Source: Burkholderiales bacterium (lineage in GTDB: Bacteria > Pseudomonadota > Gammaproteobacteria > Burkholderiales > Burkholderiaceae_C). From it: DNA of 64,000 bases. The translations under genes and the position numbers were made by a program. The stretch spans positions 1-64,000 of the forward strand of contig JAEKLF010000071.1 of NCBI GenBank assembly GCA_019509985.1, read 5' to 3'. The notes beneath the pieces were generated by a model that saw only the letters and a program-made list of their open reading frames with translations, made no database searches and was not told the origin of the DNA. Positions 19,750-30,869 of the stretch are shown one piece after another (position 1 is the stretch's first letter; each line of letters starts with the position of its first letter).

Positions 19750-20827
19750 CCTCGCCGCATTGCGCCGCCACGCCGTCGCGCGCAGCCTGTTCCCGCCCAC
19801 CACGCTGCTGAAGGCCGTCGAAAAGCTCGGCGGCTTCGTGCAGGCCGACCCGTTGCGCGCCCCGGCTCGCGCCCAGGACCTGACGCTGCGCCACCGCGTC
19901 AAGGACTACCGCGCCGGCGACCTGGAGCGCCGCTACCCGCGTCTGCCGCTGCAGGAGGACTTCTTCATCAACTACGGCTTCGTGACGCCCGAGCTGCGCG
20001 CGCTGATGCACCCGCGCACGACGCGCCGCGTCTGGGACAAGGCGCGCTGGAAGCTGGCCCATGCCGTGCTGGCCGAGGTCGAGCGACTGGGCGACGCCCA
20101 CCCTGCCGACGTCGACGCGGCGCTGGACCACGGCCCGGTGAAGAACTGGTTCGGCGGCAACAGCCGGCTGTCCACCGAGCTGCTCGACGGCCTGCACTAC
20201 CGCGGCCATCTCGACGTCGTGCGGCGCGACAGCGGCACGCGGGTCTATCGCCGCGCACCCGACTGGCAACCGCACGCCGACCCGCAGGCGGCCATGGACG
20301 CGATGACCGACGTGCTGGTGCAGAAGTACGCGCCGCTGCCTGCCGGCAGCCTGTCGCAGTTGATCAACATGCTCTTCCACGCTGCCCACCAGTGGGAGGC
20401 ACTGCGCAAGCCGACCATCGCCCGCGCCAAGGAGCGCCTGGCGCACGCGCGCGTCGACGGCACGGACTGGTACTGGCCCGCCGACGAAGACCCGACGCGC
20501 GGCTGGCGCATCCCGTCGCAGGTGCGGCTGCTGGCGCCTTTCGACCCGGTCGTCTGGGACCGTCGCCGCTTCGAGCTGCTGTGGGGCTGGGCTTACCGCT
20601 TCGAGGCCTACACGCCCGCGGCCAAGCGCGTGCGCGGCCATTACGCACTGCCGCTGCTGTGGCGCGACCAGGTCATCGGCTGGGCCAACGCCAGCGTCAA
20701 GAGTGGCCGGCTGCAGCTGGACTGCGGCTACGTCGCCGGACGGGCGCCGCGCGACGCGGAGTTCAAGGCCGCGCTGGAGATGGAGCGCGAAAGGCTGGCG
20801 GAGTTCCTGGGGGTCGACGCCCGCTGA
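19733..20827 (+). CDS. YcaQ/AlkZ-type winged-helix DNA glycosylase
   Basis: 364-residue protein of the YcaQ (DUF1006) family, whose characterised members open interstrand DNA crosslinks as glycosylases. The catalytic Q-x-D motif appears as QAD near residue 36 in GGFVQADPLRAPARAQDL, the form associated with YcaQ/AlkX-type members. Later segments WNRR-like VWDRRRFELLWGWAYRFEAYTP and LPLLWRDQVIGWA match the family C terminus. The start overlaps the end of the cyclase gene by 17 bases, suggesting cotranscription. Assignment to crosslink repair is by family only. Confidence 0.88.
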   Translation: MPTAIDLAALRRHAVARSLFPPTTLLKAVEKLGGFVQADPLRAPARAQDLTLRHRVKDYRAGDLERRYPRLPLQEDFFINYGFVTPELRALMHPRTTRRVWDKARWKLAHAVLAEVERLGDAHPADVDAALDHGPVKNWFGGNSRLSTELLDGLHYRGHLDVVRRDSGTRVYRRAPDWQPHADPQAAMDAMTDVLVQKYAPLPAGSLSQLINMLFHAAHQWEALRKPTIARAKERLAHARVDGTDWYWPADEDPTRGWRIPSQVRLLAPFDPVVWDRRRFELLWGWAYRFEAYTPAAKRVRGHYALPLLWRDQVIGWANASVKSGRLQLDCGYVAGRAPRDAEFKAALEMERERLAEFLGVDAR

Positions 20828-20902
20828 GATGGGGCTGGGCCATTGGAGGGTGATGCGACGCCTATCCAGGACTATGCTGCCCCAAACCCGAGGAGACACC
20901 CC

Positions 20903-21151
20903 GTGCACAGCAACGCCCTCCAACCCGCATTCCTGAAATCGCTCATGACCGCCGGAGCGAACCTCGAACTCCTGTACAACGACCTGGCGGCTCATGCCAA
21001 CGACAGGATGACGGCGGCTCTGGACCTGGCCAAGCACGCCAGGGAAACCCAACGGCAGCTCAAGTTCATCGGCATCAGTGCTGCCACGTCGGGCATCAAG
21101 CACCTGGCCGAGGAAGGTGCCGGTTACGTCACATTTGCTCTAGTGCACTGA
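20903..21151 (+). CDS. Small hypothetical protein, GTG start
   Basis: Unrecognised 82-residue protein. A strong GAGGAGA lies five bases before the GTG, which decides the start; the in-frame ATG 60 bases earlier has no ribosome binding site. The sequence is amphipathic and helical (LMTAGANLELLYNDLAAHAND and later AALDLAKHARETQRQLKF), loosely reminiscent of phasin-like proteins, but too short for a firm call. It is the last gene with the usual base composition before the AT-richer islet. Confidence 0.55.
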   Translation: MHSNALQPAFLKSLMTAGANLELLYNDLAAHANDRMTAALDLAKHARETQRQLKFIGISAATSGIKHLAEEGAGYVTFALVH

Positions 21152-21252
21152 TCAGCGACGGCAATGGCTAGAGTCGGCCAGGGGAGACGATCCACGACGG
21201 ACGGCTTTCGGGTAGCCTGAACGTCAAAGGAACGCGTCTCTACGAAGCACCC

Positions 21253-21642
21253 GTGTACGAATCTATATTTCGAAATCTTCCAGGTAATCCTGCATGGGTC
21301 GGGAGCTTCTACGAACGCTTGGCTGAAGATGCGGTCTGGGACAAAGAAGAGTTCTGGAAACTCCACCTCGCTCTGATTGATGCGGCTACTCAGGCGTCGG
21401 GTTCAGTGGGGAAAATAGATCGAGAGTTGGCATGGGCAGTGGCGAAAATCCAATCTCGCGTGCTGTGTTTGGTCGCCTCGCACTACGACCCGCATGACAT
21501 TTTCATCATTGCAAATCTCACGTCAGACGAGCTCCACCAATTCATTGAACGTTTCTGCAACGCAATTCTTGGCGTTTTCTCCGGCGAAATTCTTGCTGAA
21601 TCCTCATGCGATCTCCGCAGCCCCCTTATTGGCGATACCTAG
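21253..21642 (+). CDS. Probable Imm41-type immunity protein
   Basis: 129-residue cytoplasmic protein resembling the Imm41 family of polymorphic-toxin immunity proteins. Segments such as SFYERLAEDAVWDKEEFWKL, IDRELAWAVAKIQSRVL, SHYDPHD and ERFCNAILGVFSGE follow the pattern I recall for that family; this is recognition from memory, not a search. The start is uncertain: GTG at 21253 has no good ribosome binding site, and the frame stays open upstream to 21172. No toxin gene is nearby. The DNA is clearly less GC-rich than its neighbours, a sign of transfer. Confidence 0.6.
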   Translation: MYESIFRNLPGNPAWVGSFYERLAEDAVWDKEEFWKLHLALIDAATQASGSVGKIDRELAWAVAKIQSRVLCLVASHYDPHDIFIIANLTSDELHQFIERFCNAILGVFSGEILAESSCDLRSPLIGDT

Positions 21643-21728
21643 ACGCTCTAGATGCGACAGGATTCGGCCAGGAGCAGGCGTTCGTAAGCGGCCGCTTCCA
21701 GGTCGTACACTTTGGTTCGATTTCCAAG

Positions 21729-22022
21729 ATGAATTTAAATGCCGTAGTCGTATTCGGTGCTATGGGCCTAGTCTTTGCGGCTTGTAGTTGGCTATGGCGA
21801 AGCGCAGGCCTGCGCTTGGTAGCAAAGTGGTGCGCGTCGAACTCCGTGGCCACTGAGACCGATACTTTTGATTTCGGAATGGGCCGCCCAGCTTCGGCAA
21901 GTATTGTCGGGACCCAAGGCGGGATCCGATATCTTTTCAAATTCACTCTTCATTCCAGTTTTCTCAATCCCTTTTCAGTCTGGAGCCGTGTTGTCCTGCA
22001 TGAGCGGGTGCCAGTGGAGTGA
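21729..22022 (+). CDS. Small hypothetical membrane-anchored protein
   Basis: 97 residues if started at MNLNAVVVFGAMG. One hydrophobic segment (about 5-26) is followed by a soluble tail with FDFGMGRPASA and GGIRYLFKFTLHSSFLNPFSVWSRV. The layout (one helix, then a small domain ending in an F-x-P-F-x-x-W segment) is reminiscent of small orphan membrane proteins found in many proteobacteria, but the end looks shortened. AT-richer DNA, same islet as the immunity-like gene. Could be decayed. Confidence 0.4.
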   Translation: MNLNAVVVFGAMGLVFAACSWLWRSAGLRLVAKWCASNSVATETDTFDFGMGRPASASIVGTQGGIRYLFKFTLHSSFLNPFSVWSRVVLHERVPVE

Positions 22023-22120
22023 AGGAGCGACTTCAACCGGCCAGGAGCTGGCGTCGGCATGCGTCTGCTTCCGAGCGTTAAAGTCAGTACCATGAACCCG
22101 GCCTAGCGGGCGCAATTGAC

Positions 22121-22621
22121 ATGAAATACTTCTTCGCCGCGGTGTTTCTGTGTGCAACGGTAAACACCGTGCAAGCCTGTTCTTGTGCGAGGGCCGAGCC
22201 GTCCGACCCGGCCGTCCGAAGATCCTGGCTGACAGCGGACGCGGTTGTGTTGGCCGAGGCGATGGCAATCGAGAAGGTTTATTCGATTGACGACCAGCGG
22301 GTAGATCGCGCCGAATTTGAAGCTCGGTTTCTCTCTCCGGCTGTTCAGACTCAAGACGCCGAAGCTGAATTCAACGTGCGTCAGGTCGTTCTATGGCGTG
22401 TAGTGCGAGCCTGGAAGGGAAGCAGCCAACCTGGGATGACGGTTGAAACAGATACACGTGTGTTGTGCTGTACCTGTGGGGCGGAGGTTTCCGTCGGACG
22501 GCAACGAGTCCTGTACCTAAAAGCTGGCGCGGTGAACTCCCTGAGCACGTGTTCCGTAGACCATGTGTATTCCGTTGACACCCAGACTCGTACTCTCGCG
22601 CGGCTTGTTTCAAGGCGGTGA
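22121..22621 (+). CDS. Secreted cysteine-rich protein, possibly TIMP/NTR-like
   Basis: 166 residues with a signal peptide (MKYFFAAVFLCATVNTVQA) followed directly by mature CSCARAEP. A C-x-C right after cleavage, a central VVRAWKGSSQPG segment and a later CCTCGAEVSVGRQRVLYL with more cysteines are the layout of bacterial proteins related to tissue inhibitor of metalloproteinase (NTR fold). The similarity is by pattern only. It is in the AT-richer islet and has no clear operon partner. Confidence 0.6.
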   Translation: MKYFFAAVFLCATVNTVQACSCARAEPSDPAVRRSWLTADAVVLAEAMAIEKVYSIDDQRVDRAEFEARFLSPAVQTQDAEAEFNVRQVVLWRVVRAWKGSSQPGMTVETDTRVLCCTCGAEVSVGRQRVLYLKAGAVNSLSTCSVDHVYSVDTQTRTLARLVSRR

Positions 22622-22727
22622 TACTCACGACTTGACCTTTTTGCACCGCGGCCGCCGCGGCGGTCTTACGCCGAGACCGCTTAGCTCTTACGGTGAACGT
22701 CTGCTCTTCGGCACCAAACTTAGGCAT
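22371..22727 (-). pseudogene. Possible remnant of a small gene, antisense to the secreted protein
   Basis: An open frame of 118 codons starts with MPKFGAEEQTFTVRAKRS, with GAGAGGAAA eight bases upstream of the ATG, an excellent ribosome binding site. The first 35 or so residues, outside the opposite gene, look like genuine protein (basic, RSRRKTAAAAAVQKGQ). The rest runs antisense through the cysteine-rich gene and has no protein character. I read this as the 5' end of a gene whose remainder was replaced when the islet arrived. Confidence 0.3.
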
Positions 22728-22841
22728 CGCCGATTTCCTCTCTGGGTCGCGAGCCGCCTCTCGGCCGTAGCGGCCCGCCCTTAGTCGCGCGCCCCTACGA
22801 AACAACCACGCCGCTGTCCGCCCAACCGCACCACAGCCCCT

Positions 22842-22867
22842 GGCGCGATCCCACCTAGGATCGCGCC
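22842..22867. promoter_or_regulatory. Perfect inverted repeat upstream of the deaminase gene
   Basis: GGCGCGATCC (22842-22851) and GGATCGCGCC (22858-22867) are exact inverted copies with a six-base spacer, 28 bases upstream of the start codon. A -10-like TAGGAT (22856-22861) falls in the spacer and right arm, so a protein bound here would cover the promoter. No -35 is obvious. Confidence 0.4.
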
Positions 22868-22894
22868 GTCCCGACTGCCTGCCGAGTTGCCGCC

Positions 22895-24400
22895 ATGCGC
22901 CGTCTTGTCCCGTTTCTTCTCGCCCTGGCCCTGTGCCCGCTTGCCCATGCCGATGAGGCCGGCGCCGCACGCGCGCTTGAGAAAGCCCGCACCAACCCCT
23001 GGCTGCTGCGCCAGTTCATGTTCGCCTTCCCCAAGGGTGGCGACCTGCACAACCATCTCGACGGCAGCATCTACGCCGAGAACATCATCAAATGGGCCAG
23101 CGAGGACGGCAAATGCGTGGCGCCGGCCAGCGGCCAGATCAGCTTCCCACCCTGCGACGCGCAGCGGCCGCCGGTGAAGGACTACGCGGCCGACTCGGTG
23201 AACTACCGCCAGCTGGTCGACGCCTATTCGGTGCGCAACTACGAGCGCGCGCCCAAGTCCGGCCACGACCAGGTTTTCGACACCTTCGGCCGCTTCATCC
23301 CCGGCACGCTGGGCCGCGAGGGCGACATGCTGCGCGAGGCCAGCAACCGCCGCGGCGCCGAGAACACGGTCTACCTGGAGCTGCTGCAGAGCTACGGCAT
23401 GGACAAGGCACGCGCACTGGCCGCGGCCGAACCGGGCGCCTTCAAGGCCGACCGGCCGGCCGGCGACTGGGCCAGCCACCCGGTGCTGCAGCGCATCGTC
23501 GCCGACACGCGCGCCGAGCTGGACCGCCACGAGGCGCGCTGGCGCGAGCTGTCGCACTGCGGCCAGGCCACGGCCGAGCCGGGCTGCGGCGTCGCGGTGC
23601 GCTATCTGGCGCAGGTCATCCGCACCTTTCCACCGGAGCAGGTCAATGCGCAGATCGCGCTGGCCTTCCTGCTCGTCAAGGCCGACCCACGCTACGTGGG
23701 CCTCAACCTCGTCGCGCCCGAGGACGACCCCGGCACGCTGCGCCACTACCGCGAGCAGATGGGCGTCATCGGGTCCCTGCACAAGCTCATGCCCGAGGTG
23801 CAGGTCAGCCTGCACGCCGGCGAGTTCGCCTTCGGCCTGGTGCCGCCCGAGGACCTGCGAGACCACATCCACCTGGCGCTGAAGCTGGCCGGCGCCCGCC
23901 GCATCGGCCACGGCGAGGGCATTGGCATCGAGACCGGCGCGCCGGCCACGCTGCGCGACATGGCCCGCCGCGGCGTGCTGGTGGAGATCAACCTGACCAG
24001 CAACGCCATCGTGCACGACCTCAAGGACGGTCAGCACCCCTTCCTGCTGTACCGCATGTTCGGCGTGCCGACCGCCTTGTCGGCCGACGACGAGGGCGTG
24101 TTCCGCATCGACCTGACGAACGAGTACCAGCGCGCGGCGGCCACCTACCCGTCGCTGACCTACCGCGATTTCAAGGCCATGTCGCGCAATGCGCTGGCCT
24201 ATGGCTTCGTCGAGGGCGACTCGCTGCTGGCCGACACCGCCACGGGTCACTTCATGCCGGCCTGCGCCAGCGAGCGCGCAAACGGCGAGCCGAAAGGCCC
24301 GCGCTGCCGCGCGTTGCTGGCCGCCAGCACCAAGGCCCGGTTGCAGTGGGAGCTGGAGGCGCGCTTCGCCCGCTTCGAGGCGCAGGCCCATGCTCCTTGA
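22895..24400 (+). CDS. Exported adenosine-deaminase family hydrolase
   Basis: 501-residue protein with a signal peptide (about 1-19, LCPLAHA) and an adenosine/AMP deaminase-type TIM barrel. Metal ligands are HNHLDG (His52, His54), a His in SLHAGEFAF, GHGEGIGIE for the later His, and SADDEGVF for the catalytic Asp pair. Size and the export signal resemble secreted ADGF-type deaminases more than cytoplasmic Add. Expected to deaminate (deoxy)adenosine or a related purine in the periplasm; the substrate is inferred. The next gene, an MFS permease, overlaps its end by 11 bases. Confidence 0.85.
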   Translation: MRRLVPFLLALALCPLAHADEAGAARALEKARTNPWLLRQFMFAFPKGGDLHNHLDGSIYAENIIKWASEDGKCVAPASGQISFPPCDAQRPPVKDYAADSVNYRQLVDAYSVRNYERAPKSGHDQVFDTFGRFIPGTLGREGDMLREASNRRGAENTVYLELLQSYGMDKARALAAAEPGAFKADRPAGDWASHPVLQRIVADTRAELDRHEARWRELSHCGQATAEPGCGVAVRYLAQVIRTFPPEQVNAQIALAFLLVKADPRYVGLNLVAPEDDPGTLRHYREQMGVIGSLHKLMPEVQVSLHAGEFAFGLVPPEDLRDHIHLALKLAGARRIGHGEGIGIETGAPATLRDMARRGVLVEINLTSNAIVHDLKDGQHPFLLYRMFGVPTALSADDEGVFRIDLTNEYQRAAATYPSLTYRDFKAMSRNALAYGFVEGDSLLADTATGHFMPACASERANGEPKGPRCRALLAASTKARLQWELEARFARFEAQAHAP

Positions 24401-25615
24401 CGTCGGGCCGCTGCGCCGCAACGCCGCCTTCCGCCGCCTCTTCACCAGCCAGTTCATCTCCGGCCTGGGCACCATGGTCAGCTACGTGGCCGTGCCTTGG
24501 CAGCTCTACCAGCTGACGCATTCCAACGCCCAGGTCGGCCTGCTGGGCCTCGTTCAGCTGGTGCCCGTCGTCGTGTGCGGCTTGCTGGGCGGCGCGGTGG
24601 CGGACCGCGTGGACCGCAAGCGGCTGCTGATCGGGTCGGAAGCGCTGATGGCGCTGTGCCTCGCCGGGCTGCTGATGAATGCGCTCAGCGCCGCGCCCGG
24701 CGTGCTGTTCATCTACGCGCTGGTGGCCGTGCTGCAGGGCGCCAGCGGCTTCCACCGCCCGGCGCTGGAGGCGCTGACGCAGAAGCTGGCCAGGCCCGAG
24801 GAGTTCGCGGCCGTGGCGGCGCTGTCGTCGGTGCGCGGCACCGTGGGCATGGTGGCGGGGCCGGCGCTGGCCGGCATCCTGCTGGCCCGCTGGGGCGCCG
24901 TCGGCGCCTATCTGTTCGACTTCGCGACCTTCATCGCCGCGCTGTTCTTCATTGCCCGCATCCCGCGCGAAGCCATCGGCACGCCGGGCGACCCGGGCGA
25001 GCGCCCGCACCTGCTGGCCGACCTGGCCGAGGGCCTGCGCTTCGCGTGGAGGCGGCCGGAGCTGATGGGCACCTATATCGTCGACATCGTCGCGATGGCC
25101 TTCGCCTTCCCGGTCGCGCTGTTCCCGGCGATGGCCGCGGCGGACGGGCGCACCGAGTCGGTCGGCTGGCTGCTGTCGGCGATGTCGGTGGGGGCGCTGA
25201 TCATCGGCCTGTTCAGCGGCTGGACCGGCAAGGTCACGCGCCACGGCCGCGCCGTGGTCATCGCGGCGGCGGTGTGGGCGCTGGGCATCGTCGCGCTCGG
25301 CTTTGCACCCAGCCTGACGCTGGGCCTGGCCTGCCTGGCCGTGGCGGGCGCGGCCGACATGGTCAGCGGCGTGTTCCGCGGCACGATCTGGAACGAGACC
25401 ATCCCGAACGCGCTGCGTGGGCGCCTGGCCGGCATCGAGATGATCAGTTACCTGACCGGCCCGCTCGTGGGCAACGCTCGGGCCGGCTTCATGGCCGATG
25501 CCTGGGGCGTCGCGCCGGCGATCTGGATCGGCGGCGCGATCTGCCTGGCAGGCGTGATCGCAACGGGCTTTGCCCTGCCGCGCTTCTGGGCCTACCGCAG
25601 CACGGCGGCCGCACC

Positions 25616-25619
<4 letters not shown>
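24390..25619 (+). CDS. MFS transporter, EntS-like
   Basis: Inner-membrane permease of 409 residues with about 12 predicted helices. It resembles the EntS/enterobactin-exporter branch of MFS: N-terminal [30 protein letters not shown], the loop [20 protein letters not shown] near 65, and the second-half loop near 365-380 with [19 protein letters not shown]. Start chosen at the ATG that overlaps the deaminase gene, where hydrophobicity begins. Coupling to a secreted deaminase hints at nucleoside or base traffic, but the fold is used for many substrates. Confidence 0.82.
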
Positions 25620-26617
<998 letters not shown>

Positions 26618-26763
26618 GAAGGAACTCCTTGTTGGCGAATGATCGACGGGCAGGCGCAGCTTAGGAAACCCGCCCCGCGGCCGGCCAGCACAAAGCTGGC
26701 GAATGCTTGCCTGATCCTCCGGGGCAACACCCCCGGGCCGCTCATGGCCAAGGCCAGCGTTTG

Positions 26764-26769
26764 CACAAT
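26764..26769 (+). promoter_or_regulatory. Possible -10 box for a leaderless araC-type transcript
   Basis: CACAAT ends seven bases before the chosen ATG of the AraC-family gene. No ribosome binding site is visible in between. The same CACAATCGC sequence with the same spacing precedes thiL, which strengthens the reading for both. Confidence 0.4.
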
Positions 26770-26776
26770 CGCCCGC

Positions 26777-27676
26777 ATGCCGACCGAAGACGATCTCCAA
26801 CCGCTACGCGAGCGCACCATCGCGCTGGCCCTGGCCCGCGCACCGAACGACGGGCTGCATGCGACCGCGCTGCCCTGGCTGCGGGTGATCCGGGCCAGCG
26901 CGCCGGCCCAGCCGGTGCCGGCAATCTACGAACCCGGCCTGGTGCTGGTGCTGCAGGGCCGCAAGCAGGCGCAATTGGGCGAGCGCATCGTGCACTACGA
27001 CGCGATGCAGTGCCTGCTCGTGCCGGTCACGGCGCTGCCCCGTGGCCGGGTGCTAGAGGCGAGCGCCGCCAAGCCCTACGTCTGCCTGCGCCTGTCCTGC
27101 GAGACCCAGGCGCTGGCCGAGCTGCTGCTGGATGGCGATGCGCCCGCGGCAGACGTCGACGCAGGCCTCCAGGTTGCCCCCGTCACCGCGCCGCTGCTGG
27201 ATGCGGCCCTGCGCCTGCTGCAGCTGCTGGACGCACCGCAGGAACTGAAGGTGCTTGGCCCGCTCGTGCAACGAGAAATCTTCTACCGGGTGCTGACCGG
27301 TCCCTTGGGCCCGCGGCTGCGGGCGCTCGCTCAGGGCGATGGCGTGGCGCGCCGTCTCAACCGTGTCATCGAGCAACTGACGCGCCGCTTCGCCGAACCG
27401 CTGTCCATCGATGAGCTGGCCGAGATGGCGCACATGAGCCCGTCGACTCTGCATTCGCGCTTCAAGCAGCTGACCGCGCTGTCGCCGCTGCAGTTCCAAA
27501 AAACACTGCGCCTGCAGCAGGCGCGCCGGCTGATGCTGGGCGACGGGCTGGACGCCGCCAGCGCCGCCCACCGCGTCGGCTACGAGAGCCCGTCGCAGTT
27601 CAGCCGCGAGTACCGGCGGCTCTTTGGCGCACCGCCGCGGGAAGACATCTCGCTGCTGCGCGCAGCAGCGGGCTGA
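26777..27676 (+). CDS. AraC-family transcriptional regulator
   Basis: 299-residue regulator with an N-terminal cupin-type AraC_N domain (about 20-170, [19 protein letters not shown]) and a C-terminal pair of helix-turn-helix motifs (about 195-295). The first helix-turn-helix is in [23 protein letters not shown] and the second in [23 protein letters not shown]. The start could also be an ATG 33 bases earlier (MAKASVC...); neither has a ribosome binding site. Divergent from the aldo/keto reductase, its likely target. Confidence 0.9.
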   Translation: MPTEDDLQPLRERTIALALARAPNDGLHATALPWLRVIRASAPAQPVPAIYEPGLVLVLQGRKQAQLGERIVHYDAMQCLLVPVTALPRGRVLEASAAKPYVCLRLSCETQALAELLLDGDAPAADVDAGLQVAPVTAPLLDAALRLLQLLDAPQELKVLGPLVQREIFYRVLTGPLGPRLRALAQGDGVARRLNRVIEQLTRRFAEPLSIDELAEMAHMSPSTLHSRFKQLTALSPLQFQKTLRLQQARRLMLGDGLDAASAAHRVGYESPSQFSREYRRLFGAPPREDISLLRAAAG

Positions 27677-27684
27677 GTCCAGCC

Positions 27685-27690
27685 TAGAAT
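27685..27690 (+). promoter_or_regulatory. Putative -10 box of the ahcY operon
   Basis: TAGAAT just downstream of the araC-type gene stop. Transcription from it would begin around 27697, exactly at the 5' edge of the SAH aptamer, which supports the call. No strong -35 box is visible. Confidence 0.5.
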
Positions 27691-27698
27691 GCCGGTCT

Positions 27699-27770
27699 TC
27701 CGAGGAGCGTTGCAACCTCAGCACCTTTTGAGGCCAGGCTCGGAGATTTCACCCCTGCAACCGCGCTCAC
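27699..27770 (+). ncRNA. SAH riboswitch
   Basis: Matches the S-adenosylhomocysteine aptamer. P1 is TCCGAG (27699-27704) with CTCGGA (27739-27744); the internal stem is CCTCA (27716-27720) with TGAGG (27729-27733); the pseudoknot is GAGCG (27705-27709) with CGCTC (27764-27768). Conserved GAGGAGCG-TTGCAAC and CCAGGCTCGG blocks agree with the known beta-proteobacterial consensus. SAH binding is known to raise expression. Here the strand GCGCTC is also complementary to GAGCGC at 27842-27847, the ahcY ribosome binding site, so the mechanism can be read from the sequence. Confidence 0.93.
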
Positions 27771-27850
27771 CCGCTGGCCATCCGTGCCTGGGTGAGGTTT
27801 GATCCCCTCGCACGACCGCCAGCGGCTTCATTCGCTTGAAGGAGCGCTGC

Positions 27851-29263
<1,413 letters not shown>

Positions 29264-29270
29264 TCGTCCG

Positions 29271-30017
29271 ATGCGCGCTGACCAACTTCTCGTCGCCCAG
29301 GGCCTCGTGCCGACCCGCTCGGTGGCCCAGCGCCTGATCAGCAACGGCGCGGCCGAATGGGCCTCGCCCATCGGCTGGGCCGCGCTGAAGAAGGCCGGCG
29401 AAGACCTGCCCGAAACGGCTCAGCTGCGCGTCACCGACGACGCGGAGCTGCGCTATGTGTCGCGCGGCGGGCTCAAGCTGGAAGGCGCGTTGAAGCACAC
29501 CGGGTTTGACCCCGCCAGCCAGATCGTGCTGGACGTGGGCCAGAGCACCGGTGGCTTCACCGACTGCCTGCTCGCGCATGGCGCGCGGCACGTCGTCGGC
29601 GTGGACGTGGGCCATGGCCAGGTGCATGCACGGCTGCTGGCCGATGCGCGCGTGTCGGCGCTGGAGGGCGTGCATGTGCGTGAGCTGGCCGTGCTGCGCC
29701 AGCACGCGCCGACGGGGGGCTTCACGCTGATCGTCGGCGACCTGAGTTTCATTTCCATGATCGGCAGCCTCCCGGAGTTGCTGCCGTGGCTCGAAGTGCA
29801 CGGCCACCTGCTCGTGCTCATCAAGCCGCAGTTCGAACTGGGGCCACAAGCCGTGGGCAAGGGCGGGCTCGTCAAGGACGAGGCCGACTACCCGCGACTG
29901 GAAGCCCGCGTGCGCCTGGCCTGCACGGCCCTCGGCCTCAAGGTGCTGGACTACTTCGACAGCCCCATCACCGGCGGTGATGGCAACCGCGAATTCTTTC
30001 TACACGCTTCCCGATGA
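29271..30017 (+). CDS. tlyA: TlyA-family RNA methyltransferase
   Basis: 248 residues: an N-terminal S4 RNA-binding domain (about 1-60, MRADQLLVAQGLVPTRSVAQRLI) and an FtsJ/RrmJ-like methyltransferase domain (about 55-245). VSRGGLKLEGAL opens the domain, and VLDVGQSTGGFTDCLL is the SAM-binding motif (GQSTGGF in place of GASTGGF). Characterised TlyA proteins add 2'-O-methyl groups to rRNA; older annotations call them hemolysins. Seven bases downstream of ahcY and overlapping metF, so under the same SAH control. Confidence 0.9.
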   Translation: MRADQLLVAQGLVPTRSVAQRLISNGAAEWASPIGWAALKKAGEDLPETAQLRVTDDAELRYVSRGGLKLEGALKHTGFDPASQIVLDVGQSTGGFTDCLLAHGARHVVGVDVGHGQVHARLLADARVSALEGVHVRELAVLRQHAPTGGFTLIVGDLSFISMIGSLPELLPWLEVHGHLLVLIKPQFELGPQAVGKGGLVKDEADYPRLEARVRLACTALGLKVLDYFDSPITGGDGNREFFLHASR

Positions 30018-30853
30018 GCACTTCCGTCTCGTTTGAATTCTTCCCGCCCAACACGCCGGTCGGCGTCGAGAAGCTCAAGACCGTCGTGCAGGAACTGGGC
30101 GCGATGTCGCCCCAGTACTTCAGCGTCACCTACGGTGCCGGCGGCTCCACGCGCGAGAAGACGCTGGGCGCGGTGATGGACATCGCCGCCGCCGGCTTCG
30201 ACGCCGCGCCGCACCTCAGCTGCGTGGGCTCCACGCGCTTGGGACTGGCCGAGATCCTGTCGACCTACAAGGCGCAGAACATCCACCGCGTCGTCGCGCT
30301 GCGCGGCGACCTGCCCAGCGGCACCGCCACGGCGGGCGAGTTCCGCTACGCGTCCGAACTCGTGAGTTTCATCCGCGAGACCCAGGGGCGCGACTGGCAC
30401 ATCGAGGTCGCGGCCTATCCCGAGGTGCATCCGCAGCAGCGCTACGCCGCCAAGGACCTGCAGCACTTCGCCGACAAGATGCGCGCCGGCGCCGATGGCG
30501 CGATCACGCAGTTCTTCTTCAACGCCGACGCCTACTTCCACTTCGTCGACGAGGCGCGTCGCTTGGGCGTCACGCAGCCCATCGTGCCGGGCATCATGCC
30601 CTTCCACAACTACGGCCGCATCGCTCAGTTCGCGCAGCGCGACGGCATCGAGATCCCGCGCTGGGTGCAGATGAAGATGGAGGGCTTCATGGACGACACG
30701 GCCAGCATCCGCGCCTTCGGCCTGGACGTGGTCGCCAAGCTCTGCGAGCGCCTCATCCAGGGCGGCGCGCCGGGCATCCACTTCTACACGCTGAACCAGT
30801 CGGCGCTGACGCTGGAGCTCTGCAGGCGCCTTGGCCTGGGCGCCGCCGCCTGA
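30014..30853 (+). CDS. metF: Methylenetetrahydrofolate reductase
   Basis: Reduces 5,10-methylene-THF to 5-methyl-THF for methionine synthesis, using FAD. 279 residues, close to the family length. Landmarks are SFEFFPPNTPVGVEKL at the N terminus, SVTYGAGGSTREKTL near 35, and GADGAITQFFFNADAYFHFVD near 160. The ATG overlaps the tlyA stop by four bases. Last gene of the ahcY-tlyA-metF operon. Confidence 0.97.
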   Translation: MSTSVSFEFFPPNTPVGVEKLKTVVQELGAMSPQYFSVTYGAGGSTREKTLGAVMDIAAAGFDAAPHLSCVGSTRLGLAEILSTYKAQNIHRVVALRGDLPSGTATAGEFRYASELVSFIRETQGRDWHIEVAAYPEVHPQQRYAAKDLQHFADKMRAGADGAITQFFFNADAYFHFVDEARRLGVTQPIVPGIMPFHNYGRIAQFAQRDGIEIPRWVQMKMEGFMDDTASIRAFGLDVVAKLCERLIQGGAPGIHFYTLNQSALTLELCRRLGLGAAA

Positions 30854-30869
30854 GCCGCCGGGCAACGCC

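Noticed and set aside
20843..20902. ATG-started N-terminal extension of the small protein at 20903
   Set aside because: No ribosome binding site at the ATG, while GAGGAGA stands at the right distance before the GTG.
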